From: Nicotiana tabacum
Taxonomy: Eukaryota > Streptophyta > Magnoliopsida > Solanales > Solanaceae
Length of the DNA: 64,000 bases
Direction of reading: 5' to 3'
Assembly (NCBI RefSeq): GCF_000715075.1
Contig: NC_134089.1
Span: forward strand, 64,772,697 to 64,836,696
The stretch's first letter is position 1. Each line of letters begins with the position of its first letter. The notes beneath the pieces are model-generated. The model was not told the DNA's origin. It was given only the letters and a program-made list of their open reading frames with translations, and searched no databases. Below, piece by piece: positions 10,201 to 22,400 of this stretch. The translations under genes were made by a program, and so were the position numbers.

Positions 10201-12931
10201 GCAACTAGGGAATAAAGGCCTTATGTCTAAAATCTCAACACGGGGATTGGAGTCCTGATATTGGCAAAAGGCGACTAGAGAATGGAGGCCCTATGTCTAA
10301 AATCTCAACTCAAGGATTGGAGCCTTAATGTTGGTAAAAAGGCGACTAGGGAATGGAGGCCCTATGTCTGAAAATCTCAACTCAGGGATTGGAGCCCTAA
10401 TGTTGGTAAAAAGGCGAATAGGGAATGGAGGCCTTATGTCTGAAAATCTCAACTCAGGGATTGGAGCCCTAATGTTGGTAAAAAGGCGACTAGGGAATGG
10501 AGGCCCTATATCTAAACAGGGATTGGAGCCCCAATGTTGGCAAAAGGTGACTAGGGAATGGAGGCCCTATGTATAAAATCTCAACTAAGGGATTGGAGCC
10601 CTAATGTTATTAAAAAGGCGACTAAGAAATGGAGTCCCTATGTCTAAAATCTCAAATCAAGGATTGGAGCCCTAATGTTGGTAAAAAGGCGACTAGGGAA
10701 TGGGGGCCCTATGTCTAAAAATCTCAACTCAGGGATTGGAACCCTAATGTTGGCAAAGAAAAGGAGACTAGGGAATGGAGACCCTATGTCTGAAAATCGC
10801 AACTCAGGGATTAGAGCCCAAATGTTGGCAAAAGGCGACTAGTGAATAAAGGCCTTATGTCTAAAATCTCAACTCGGGGATTGGAGTCCTAATGTTGGCA
10901 AAAGGCGACTAGAGAATTGAGGCCCTATGTCTAAAATCTCAACTCAAGGATTGGAGCCCTATTGTTGGTAAAAAGGCGACTAGGGAATGGAGGCCCTATG
11001 TCTGAAAATCTCAACTCAGGGATTGGAGCCCTAATATTGGTAAAAAGGCGACTAGGGAATGGAGGCCCTATGTCTGAAAATCTCAACTCAGGGATTGGAG
11101 CCCTAATATTGGTAAAGAAAAGGCGAATAGGGAATGGAGGCCCTATGTCTTAAAATCTCAATTCAAGAATTGGAGCCCTAATGTTGGCAAAAGGCGACTA
11201 GAGAATGGAGGGCCTATGTGTGAAAATCTCAACTCAGGGATTGGGAAACCTAATTTTGGGGAAAAGGCAACTAGAGAATGGAGGCCCTATCTCTGAAAAT
11301 CTCAACCCAGGGATTGGAGCACTAATGTTGGTAAAGGGCGACTAGGGAATGGAGGCTCTATGTCTGAAAATCTCAACTCAGAGATTGGAGCACTAATGTT
11401 GGTAAAAGGGCGACTAGGGAATGGAGGCCTTATGTCTGAAAATCTCAACTCAGGGATTGGAACCCTAATGTTAGCAAAAGGTGGCTAGGGAATGGAGGCC
11501 CTATGTCTAAAATCTCAACTCAGGGATTGGGGCCCTAATGTTGGCAAAAGGCGGCTAGGGAATGGAGGCCCTATGTCTGAAAATCTCAACTCAGGGATTG
11601 GGGCCCTAATGTTGGCAAAAGGCGACTAGGGAATGGATGCCCTATGTCTGAAGATCTCAACTCAAGGATTGGAGCCCTAATGTTGGCAAAAGGCGACTAG
11701 GGAATGGAGGCCCTATGTCTAAAATCTCAACTTAGGTATTGGAGCCCTAATGTTGGGAAAAGGGCGACTAGGGAATGGAGGTCCTATGTCTAAAAATCTC
11801 AACTCAGGGATTGGAGCCCTAATGTTGGTAAAAAGGCAACTAGGGAATGGAGGCCCTATGTCTAAAATCTGAACTCAGGGATTGGAGCCCTAATGTTGGC
11901 AAAAGGTGACTAGGGAATGGAGGCCCTATGTCTAAAATCTCAACTAAGGGATTGGAGCCCTAAAGTTGGTAAAAAGGCGACTAGGGAATGGAGGCCCTAT
12001 GTCTAAAATCCCAACTCAAGGATTGGAGCCCTAATGTTTGTAAAAAGGCGACTTGGGAATTGAGGCCCTATGTCTATAAATCTCAACTCAGGGATTGGAG
12101 CCCTAATGTTGGTAAAGAAAAGGCGACTAGGAAATGGAGACCCTATGTCGAAAAATCTCAACTCAGGGATTGGAGCCCCAATGTTGGTAAAAAGACGACT
12201 GGGGAATGGAGGCTCTATATATAAAATCCCAACTCAGGGATTGGAGCCCTAATGTTGGCAAAAGGTGACTAGGGAATGGACGCCCTATGTCTTAAATCTC
12301 AAATAAGGGATTGGAGCCCTAATGTTAGTAAAAAGGCGACTAAGGAAGGGAATCCCTATGTCTAAAATCTCAACTCAAGGATTGGATCCCTAATGTTGGT
12401 CAAAAGGCGACTAGGGAATGGAGGCCCTATGTCTGAAAATTTCAATTCAGGGATTGGATCCCTAATGTTGGTAAAGAAAAGGCGACTAGGGAATGGAGGC
12501 CCTATGTCTGAAAATCTCAACTCAGGGATTAGAGACCTAATGTTGGAAAAAGGCGACTAGTGAATAAAGGCCTTATGTCTAAAATCTCAATTCGGGGATT
12601 GAAGTCCTAATGTTGGCAAAAGAAGACTAGAGAATGGAGGCCCTATGTCTAAAATCTCAACTCAAGGATTGGAGCCCTAATGTTGGTAAAAAGGTGACTA
12701 GGGAATGGAGGCCCTATGTCTGAAAATCTCAACTCAGGGATTAGAGCCCTAATGTTGGTAAAAGGCGACTAGGGAATGGAGGCCCTATGTCTGAAAATGT
12801 CAACTCAAGGATTGGAGCCCTAATGTTGGTAAAAAGGCGACTAGGAAATGGAGGCCCTATGTCTAAAAATCTCAACTCAGGGATTGGAGCCCTAATGTTG
12901 GTAAAGAAAAGGCGACTAGGGAATGGAGGCT
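7258..12931. repeat. Irregular left flank of the array, with a half-unit hybrid at the edge
   Basis: The first units are degenerate: a lone B half at about 7269-7300, then a hybrid at about 7302-7338 that begins like B (TAGGTAATGGAGGCCC) and ends like A (ATGTTGGTAAAAGGCGAC). Regular monomers follow from about 7350. The segment is a patchwork of diverged copies of interior blocks. For example, 10,328-11,153 matches 17,683-18,508 at an offset of 7,355, and 11,988-12,900 matches 15,486-16,400 at an offset of 3,498. Units lacking the ATCTCAACT stretch occur at about 9,370 and 10,510. Confidence 0.8.
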
Positions 12932-15900
12932 CTATGTCGAAAAATCTCAACTCAGGGATTGGAGCCCTAATGTTGGTAAAGAAAAGGCGACTAGGGAATG
13001 GAGGCCCTATGTCTGAAAATCTCAACTTAGGGATTAGAGCCCTAATGTTGGCAAAATAGGGAATAAAGGCCTTATGTCTAAAATCTCAACTCGGGGATTG
13101 GAGTCGTAATGTTGGCAAAAGGCGACTAGAAAATGGAGGCCCTATGTCTAAAATCTTAACTCAAGGATTAAAGCCCTAATTGTGGTAAAAAGGCGACTAG
13201 GTAATGGAGGACCTATGTTTGAAAATCTCAACTCAGGGATTGGAGCCCTAATGTTGGTAAAAAGGCGATTAGGGAATAAAGGCCCTATGTCTGAAAATCT
13301 CAACTCAGAGATTGGAGCCCAAATGTTGGTAAAGAAAAGGCGACTAGGGACTGGAGGCCCTATGTCTTAAAATCTCAACTCAAGGATTGAAGCCCTAATG
13401 TTGGCAAAAGGCGACTTGGGAATGGAGGTCCTATGTCTGAAAATCTCAACTCAGGGATTGGGGCTCTAATGTTGGGAAAAAGGCGACTAGGGAATGGAGG
13501 CCCTATGTCTGAAAATATCAATCCAAGGATTGGAGCCCTAATGTTGGCAAAAGGCGACTAGGAAATGGAGGCCTTATGTCTAAAATTTCAACTCAGGGAT
13601 TAGAGCCCTAATGTTAGGAAAAAGCGACTAGGGAATGGAGGCCTTATGTCTAAAAATCTTAACTCGGTGATTGGAGCCATAATGTTGGTAAAAAGGCAAC
13701 TAGGGAATGGAGTTCCTATGTCTAAAATCTCAACTCATGGATTGGAGCCCTAATATTGGTAAAAAGGCGACTAGGGGATGGAGGCCCTATGTCTAAAATC
13801 TCAAATCAGGGATTGGAGCCCTAATGTTGGCAAAAGGTGACTAGGGAATGGAGTCCCTATGTCTGAAAATCTCAACTCAGGGATTGGGGCTCTAATGTTG
13901 GCAAAAGACGACTAAGGAATGGAGGCCCTATGTCTGAAAATCTCAACTCAAGGATTGGAGCCCTAATATTGGTAAAAAGGCGACTAGGGAATGGAGGCCC
14001 TATGTCTAAAAATCTCAACTCAGGGATTGGAGCCCTAATGTTGGTAAAAATAAGGCGACTAAGCAATGGAGGCCCTATGTTTGAAAATCTCAACTTAGAG
14101 ATTAGAGCCCTAATGTTGGCAAATGGAAACTAGGGAATAAAGGCCTTATGTCTAAAATCTCAACACGGGGATTGAAGTCCTGATATTAGCAAAAGGAGAC
14201 TAGAGAATGGAGGCCCTATGTCTAAAATCTCAACTCAAGGATTGGAGCCTTAATGTTGGTAAAAAGGCGACTAGGGAATGGAGGCCCTATGTCTGAAAAT
14301 CTCAACTCAGGGATTGGAGCCCTAATATTGGTAAAAAGGCGAATAGGGAATGGAGGCCTTATGTCTGAAAATCTCAACTCAGGGATTGGAGCCCTAATGT
14401 TGGTAAAAAGGCGACTAGGGAATGGAGGCTCTATATATAAACAGGGATTGAAGCCCCAATGTTGGCAAAAGGTGACTAGGGAATGGAGTCCCTATGTATA
14501 AAATATCAACTAAGGGATTGGAGCCCTAATGTTAGTAAAAAGGCGACTAAGAAATGGAGTTCCTATGTCTAAAATCTCAACTCAAGGATTGGAGCCCTAA
14601 TGTTGGTAAAAAGGCGACTAGGGAATGGGGGCCCTATGTCTAAAAATCTCAACTCAGGGATTGGAGCCCTAATGTTGGTAAAAAAAAGGAGACTAGGGAA
14701 TGGAGGCCCTATGTCTGAAAATCGCAACTCAGGGATTAGAGCCCAAATGTTGGCAAAAGGCGACTAGTGAATAAAGGCCTTATGTCTAAAATCTCAACTC
14801 GGGGATTGGAGTCCTAATGTTGGCAAAAGGCGTCTAGAGAATTGAGGCCCTATGTCTAAAATCTCAACTCAAGGATTGGAGCCCTATTGTTGGTAAAAAG
14901 GCGACTAGGGAATGGAGTCCCTATGTCTGAAAATCTCAACTCAGGGATTGGAGCCCTAATATTGGTAAAAAGGCGACTAGGGAATGGAGGTCCTATGTCT
15001 GAAAATCTCAACTCAGGGATTGGAGCCCTAATGTTGGTAAAGAAAAGGCGACTAGGGAATGGAGGCCCTATGTCTGAAAATCTCAACTCAGGGATTGGGG
15101 CCCTAATGTTGGCAAAAGGCGACTAGGGAATGGAGGCCGTATGTCTGAAGATCTCAACTCAAGGATTGGAGCCCTAATGTTGGCAAAAGGCGACTAGGGA
15201 ATGGAGGCCCTATGTCTAAAATCTCAACTCAGGGATTGGAGCCCTAATGTTGGGAAAAGGGCGACTAGGGAATGGAGGTCCTATGTCTAAAAATCTCAAC
15301 TCAGGGATTGGAGCCCTAATGTTGGTAAAGTTGGCAACTAGGGAATGGAGGCCCTATGTCTAAAATCTGAACTCAGGGATTGGAGCCCTAATGTTGGCAA
15401 AAGGTGACTAGGGAATGGAGGCCCTATGTCTAAAATCTCAACTAAGGGATTGGAGCCCTAAAGTTGGTAAAAAGGCTACTAGGGAATGGAGGCCCTATGT
15501 CTAAAATCTCAACTCAAGGATTGGAGCCCTAATGTTTGTAAAAAGGCGACTTGGGAATGGAGGCCCTATGTCTATAAATCTCAACTCAGGGATTGGAGCC
15601 CTAATGTTGGTAAAGAAAAGGCAACTAGGAAATGGAGACCCTATGTCGAAAAATCTCAACTCAGGGATTGGAGCCCCAATGTTGGTAAAAAGACGACTGG
15701 GGAATGGAGGCCCTATATATAAAATCTCAACTCAGGGATTGGAGCCCTAATGTTGGCAAAAGGTGACTAGGGAATGGACGCCCTATGTCTTAAATCTCAA
15801 CTAAGGGATTGGAGCCCTAATGTTAGTAAAAAGGCGACTAAGGAAGGGAATCCCTATGTCTAAAATCTCAACTCAAGGATTGGAGCCCTAATGTTGGTCA

Positions 15901-18900
15901 AAAGGCGACTAGGGAATGGAGGCCCTATGTCTAAAAATCTCAATTCAGGGATTGGAGCCCTACTGTTGGTAAAGAAAAGGCGACTAGGGAATGGAGGCTC
16001 TATGTCTGAAAATCTCAACTCAGGGATTAGAGACCTAATGTTGGAAAAAGGCGACTAGTGAATAAAGGCCTTATGTCTAAAATCTCAATTCGGGGATTGA
16101 AGTCCTAATGTTGGCAAAAGAAGACTAGAGAATGGAGGCCCTATGTCTAAAATCTCAACTCAAGGATTGGAGCCCTAATGTTGGTAAAAAGGTGACTAGG
16201 GAATGGAGGCCCTATGTCTGAAAATCTCAACTCAGGGATTAGAGCCCTAATGTTGGTAAAAGGCGACTAGGGAATGGAGGCCCTATGTCTGAAAATGTCA
16301 ACTCAAGGATTGGAGCCCTAATGTTGGTAAAAAGGCGACTAGGAAATGGAGGCCCTATGTCTAAAAATCTCAACTCAGGGATTGGAGCCCTAATGTTGGT
16401 AAAGAAAAGGCGACTAGGGAATGGAGGCTCTATGTCTGAAAATCTCAACTCAGGGATTAGAGACCTAATGTTTGCAAAAGGTGACTAGTGAATAAAGGCC
16501 TTATGTCTAAAATCTCAACTCGGGGATTGAAGTCCTAATGTTGGCAAAAGAAGACTAGAGAATGGAGGCCCTATGTCTAAAATCTCAACTCAAGGATTAG
16601 AGCCCTAATTGTGGTAAAAAGGCGACTAGGGAATGGAGGACCTATGTTTGAAAATCTCAACTCAGGTATTGGAGCCCTAATGTTGGTAAAAAGGCGATTA
16701 GGGAATGGAGGCCCTATGTCTGAAAATCTCAACTCAGAGATTGGAGCCCTAATGTTGGTAAAGAAAAGGTGACTAGGGACTGGAGGCCCTATGTCTTAAA
16801 ATCTCAACTCAAGGATTGGAGCCCTAATGTTGGCAAAAGGCGACTAGGGAATGGAGGCCCTATGTCTGAAAATCTCAACTCAGGGATTGGGGCCCTAATG
16901 TTGGGAAAAAGACGACTAGGGAATGGAGGCCCTATGTCTGAAAATATCAATCCAAGGATTGGAGCCCTAATGTTGGCAAAAGGCGAGTAGGAAATGGAGG
17001 CCTTATGTCTAAAATCTCAACTCAGGGATTGGAGCCCTAATGTTGGGAAAAAGCGACTAGGGAATGGAGGCCTTATGTCTAAAAATCTTAACTCGGTGAT
17101 TGGAGCCATAATGTTGGTAAAAAGGCAACTAGGGAATGGAGTTCCTATGTCTAAAATCTCAACTCAGGGATTGGAGCCCTAATGTTGGTAAAAAGGCGAC
17201 TACGGGGATGGAGGCCCTATGTCTAAAATCTCAAATCTGGGATTGGAGCCCTAATGTTGGCAAAAGGTGACTAGGGAATGGAGTCCCTATGTCTGAAAAT
17301 CTCAACTCAGGGATTGAGGTTCTAATTTTGGCAAAAGACGACTAAGGAATGGAGGCCCTATGTCTGAAAATCTCAACTCAAGGATTGGAGCCCTAATGTT
17401 GGTAAAAAGGCGACTAGGGAATGGAGGCCCTATGTCTAAAAATCTCAACTTAGGGATTGGAGCCCTAATGTTGGTAAAGAAAAGGCGACTAAGCAATGGA
17501 GGCCCTATGTTTGAAAATCTCAACTTAGAGATTAGAGCCCTAATGTTGGCAAAAGGCAACTAGGGAATAAAGGCCTTATGTCTAAAATCTCAACACGAGA
17601 ATTGGAGTCCTGATATTGGCAAACGGCGACTAGAGAATGGAAGCCCTATGTATAAAATCTCAACTCAAGGATTGGAGCCTTAATGTTGGTAAAAAGGCGA
17701 CTAGGGAATGGAGGCCCTATGTCTGAAAATCTCAACTCAGGGATTGGAGCCCTAATGTTGGTAAAAAGGCGAATAGGGAATGGAGGCCTTATGTCTGAAA
17801 ATCTCAACTCATGGATTGGAGCCCTAATGTTGGTAAAAAGGCGACTAGGGAATGGAGGCCCTATATCTAAACAGGGATTGGAGCCCCAATGTTGGCAAAA
17901 GGTGACTAGGGAATGGAGGCCCTATGTATAAAATCTCAACTAAGGGATTGGAGCCCTAATGTTTGTAAAAAGGCGACTAAGAAATGGAGTCCCTATGTCT
18001 AAAATCTCAACTCAAGGATTGGAGCCCTAATGTTGGTAAAAATGCGACTAGGGAATGGGGGCCCTATGTCTAAAAATCTCAACTCAGGGATTGGAGCCCT
18101 AATGTTGGTAAAGAAAAGGAGACTAGGGAATGGAGACCCTATGTCTGAAAATCGCAACTCAGGGATTAGAGCCCAAATGTTGGCAAAAGGCGACTAGTGA
18201 ATAAAGGCCTTATGTCTAAAATCTCAACTCGGGGATTGGAGTCCTAATGTTGGCAAAAGGCGACTAGAGAATTGAGGCCCTATGTCTAAAATCTCAACTC
18301 AAGGATTGGAGCCCTATTGTTGGTAAAAAGGCGACTAGGGAATGGAGGCCCTATGTCTGAAAATCTCAACTCAGGGATTGGAGCCCTAATATTGGTAAAA
18401 AGGCGACTAGGGAATGGAGGCCCTATGTCTGAAAATCTCAACTCAGGGATTGGAGCCCTAATGTTGGTAAAGAAAAGGCGACTAGGGAATGGAGTCCCTA
18501 TGTCTTAAAATCTCAATTCAAGAATTGGAGCCCTAATGTTTGCAAAAGGCGACTAGAGAATGGAGGGCCTATGTCTGAAAATCTCAACTCAGGGATTGGG
18601 AAACCTAATTTTGGGGAAAAGGCGACTAGGGAATGGAGGCCCTATGTCTGAAAATCTCAACCCAGGGATTGGAGCCCTAATGTTGGCAAAAGGCGACTAG
18701 GGAATGGAGGCCCTATGTCTGAAAATTTCAACTCAGGGATTGGAGCACTAATGTTGGTAAAAGGGCGACTAGGGAATGGAGGCCCTATGTCTGAAAATCT
18801 CAACTAAGGGATTGGAGCCCTAATGTTGGCAAAAGGTGAATAGGGAATGGAGGCCCTATGTCTAAAATCTCAACTCAAGGATTGGAGACCTAATGTTGGC

Positions 18901-19497
18901 AAAAGGTGGCTAGGGAATGGAGGTCCTATGTATGAAAATCTCAACTCTGGGATTGGGGCCCTAATGTTGGCAAAAGGCGACTAGGGAATGGAGGCCCTAT
19001 GTCTGAAGATCTCAACTCAAGGATTGGAGCCCTAATGTTGGCAAAAGGCGACTAGGGAATGGAGGCCCTATGTCTAAAATCTCAACTCAGGGATTGGAGC
19101 CCTAATGTTGGGAAAAGGGCGACTAGGGAATGGAGGTCCTATGTCTAAAAATCTCAACTCAGGGATTGAAGCCCTAATGTTGGTAAAAAGGCAACTAGGG
19201 AATGGAGGCCCTATGTCTAAAATCTGAACTCAGGGATTGGAGCCCTAATGTTGGCAAAAGGTGACTATGGAATGGAGGCCCTTTGTCTAAAATCTCAACT
19301 AAGGGATTGCAGCTCTAAAGTTGGTAAAAAGGCGACTAGGGAATGGAGGCCCTATGTCTAAAATCTCAACTCAAGGATTGGAGCCCTAATGTTTGTAAAA
19401 AGGCAACTTAGGAATGGAGGCCCTATGTCTATAAATCTCAACTCAGGGATTGGAGCCCTAATGTTGGTAAAGAAAAGGCGAATAGGAAATGGAGACC
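12932..19497. repeat. 6,566-bp higher-order repeat, copy 1
   Basis: About 92 monomers form this unit. Similarity to the sequence 6,566 bases to the right becomes near perfect at about 12,932 and stays so. It contains marker monomers: one with a short junction GGCAAAATAGGG (about 13,052), one lacking ATCTCAACT (about 14,430) and one with GTAAAGTTGGCAACTAG (about 15,327). Inside the unit, 13,182-14,950 resembles 16,612-18,380 at an offset of 3,430, so the unit is itself built from two diverged half-blocks. Confidence 0.9.
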
Positions 19498-22400
19498 CTA
19501 TGTCGAAAAATCTCAACTCAGGGATTGGAGCCCTAATGTTGGTAAAGAAAAGGCGACTAGGGAATGGAGGCCCTATGTCTGAAAATCTCAACTTAGGGAT
19601 TAGAGCCCTAATGTTGGCAAAATAGGGAATAAAGGCCTTATGTCTAAAATCTCAACTCGGGGATTGGAGTCGTAATGTTGGCAAAAGGCGACTAGAAAAT
19701 GGAGGCCCTATGTCTAAAATCTTAACTCAAGGATTAAAGCCCTAATTGTGGTAAAAAGGCGACTAGGTAATGGAGGACCTATGTTTGAAAATCTCAACTC
19801 AGGGATTGGAGCCCTAATGTTGGTAAAAAGGCGATTAGGGAATAAAGGCCCTATGTCTGAAAATCTCAACTCAGAGATTGGAGCCCAAATGTTGGTAAAG
19901 AAAAGGCGACTATGGACTGGAGGCCCTATGTCTTAAAATCTCAACTCAAGGATTGAAGCCCTAATGTTGGCAAAAGGCGACTTGGGAATGGAGGTCCTAT
20001 GTCTGAAAATCTCAACTCAGGGATTGGGGCTCTAATGTTGGGAAAAAGGCGACTAGGGAATGGAGGCCCTATGTCTGAAAATATCAATCCAAGGATTGGA
20101 GCCCTAATGTTGGCAAAAGGCGACTAGGAAATGGAGGCCTTATGTCTAAAATTTCAACTCAGGGATTAGAGCCCTAATGTTAGGAAAAAGCGACTAGGGA
20201 ATGGAGGCCTTATGTCTAAAAATCTTAACTCGGTGATTGGAGCCATAATGTTGGTAAAAAGGCAACTAGGGAATGGAGTTCCTATGTCTAAAATCTCAAC
20301 TCATGGATTGGAGCCCTAATATTGGTAAAAAGGCGACTAGGGGATGGAGGCCCTATGTCTAAAATCTCAAATCAGGGATTGGAGCCCTAATGTTGGCAAA
20401 AGGTGACTAGGGAATGGAGTCCCTATGTCTGAAAATCTCAACTCAGGGATTGGGGCTCTAATGTTGGCAAAAGACGACTAAGGAATGGAGGCCCTATGTC
20501 TGAAAATCTCAACTCAAGGATTGGAGCCCTAATATTGGTAAAAAGGCGACTAGGGAATGGAGGCCCTATGTCTAAAAATCTCAACTCAGGGATTGGAGCC
20601 CTAATGTTGGTAAAAATAAGGCGACTAAGCAATGGAGGCCCTATGTTTGAAAATCTCAACTTAGAGATTAGAGCCCTAATGTTGGCAAATGGAAACTAGG
20701 GAATAAAGGCCTTATGTCTAAAATCTCAACACGGGGATTGAAGTCCTGATATTAGCAAAAGGAGACTAGAGAATGGAGGCCCTATGTCTAAAATCTCAAC
20801 TCAAGGATTGGAGCCTTAATGTTGGTAAAAAGGCGACTAGGGAATGGAGGCCCTATGTCTGAAAATCTCAACTCAGGGATTGGAGCCCTAATATTGGTAA
20901 AAAGGCGAATAGGGAATGGAGGCCTTATGTCTGAAAATCTCAACTCAGGGATTGGAGCCCTAATGTTGGTAAAAAGGCGACTAGGGAATGGAGGCTCTAT
21001 ATATAAACAGGGATTGAAGCCCCAATGTTGGCAAAAGGTGACTAGGGAATGGAGTCCCTATGTATAAAATATCAACTAAGGGATTGGAGCCCTAATGTTA
21101 GTAAAAAGGCGACTAAGAAATGGAGTTCCTATGTCTAAAATCTCAACTCAAGGATTGGAGCCCTAATGTTGGTAAAAAGGCGACTAGGGAATGGGGGCCC
21201 TATGTCTAAAAATCTCAACTCAGGGATTGGAGCCCTAATGTTGGTAAAAAAAAGGAGACTAGGGAATGGAGGCCCTATGTCTGAAAATCGCAACTCAGGG
21301 ATTAGAGCCCAAATGTTGGCAAAAGGCGACTAGTGAATAAAGGCCTTATGTCTAAAATCTCAACTCGGGGATTGGAGTCCTAATGTTGGCAAAAGGCGTC
21401 TAGAGAATTGAGGCCCTATGTCTAAAATCTCAACTCAAGGATTGGAGCCCTATTGTTGGTAAAAAGGCGACTAGGGAATGGAGTCCCTATGTCTGAAAAT
21501 CTCAACTCAGGGATTGGAGCCCTAATATTGGTAAAAAGGCGACTAGGGAATGGAGGTCCTATGTCTGAAAATCTCAACTCAGGGATTGGAGCCCTAATGT
21601 TGGTAAAGAAAAGGCGACTAGGGAATGGAGGCCCTATGTCTGAAAATCTCAACTCAGGGATTGGGGCCCTAATGTTGGCAAAAGGCGACTAGGGAATGGA
21701 GGCCGTATGTCTGAAGATCTCAACTCAAGGATTGGAGCCCTAATGTTGGCAAAAGGCGACTAGGGAATGGAGGCCCTATGTCTAAAATCTCAACTCAGGG
21801 ATTGGAGCCCTAATGTTGGGAAAAGGGCGACTAGGGAATGGAGGTCCTATGTCTAAAAATCTCAACTCAGGGATTGGAGCCCTAATGTTGGTAAAGTTGG
21901 CAACTAGGGAATGGAGGCCCTATGTCTAAAATCTGAACTCAGGGATTGGAGCCCTAATGTTGGCAAAAGGTGACTAGGGAATGGAGGCCCTATGTCTAAA
22001 ATCTCAACTAAGGGATTGGAGCCCTAAAGTTGGTAAAAAGGCTACTAGGGAATGGAGGCCCTATGTCTAAAATCTCAACTCAAGGATTGGAGCCCTAATG
22101 TTTGTAAAAAGGCGACTTGGGAATGGAGGCCCTATGTCTATAAATCTCAACTCAGGGATTGGAGCCCTAATGTTGGTAAAGAAAAGGCAACTAGGAAATG
22201 GAGACCCTATGTCGAAAAATCTCAACTCAGGGATTGGAGCCCCAATGTTGGTAAAAAGACGACTGGGGAATGGAGGCCCTATATATAAAATCTCAACTCA
22301 GGGATTGGAGCCCTAATGTTGGCAAAAGGTGACTAGGGAATGGACGCCCTATGTCTTAAATCTCAACTAAGGGATTGGAGCCCTAATGTTAGTAAAAAGG

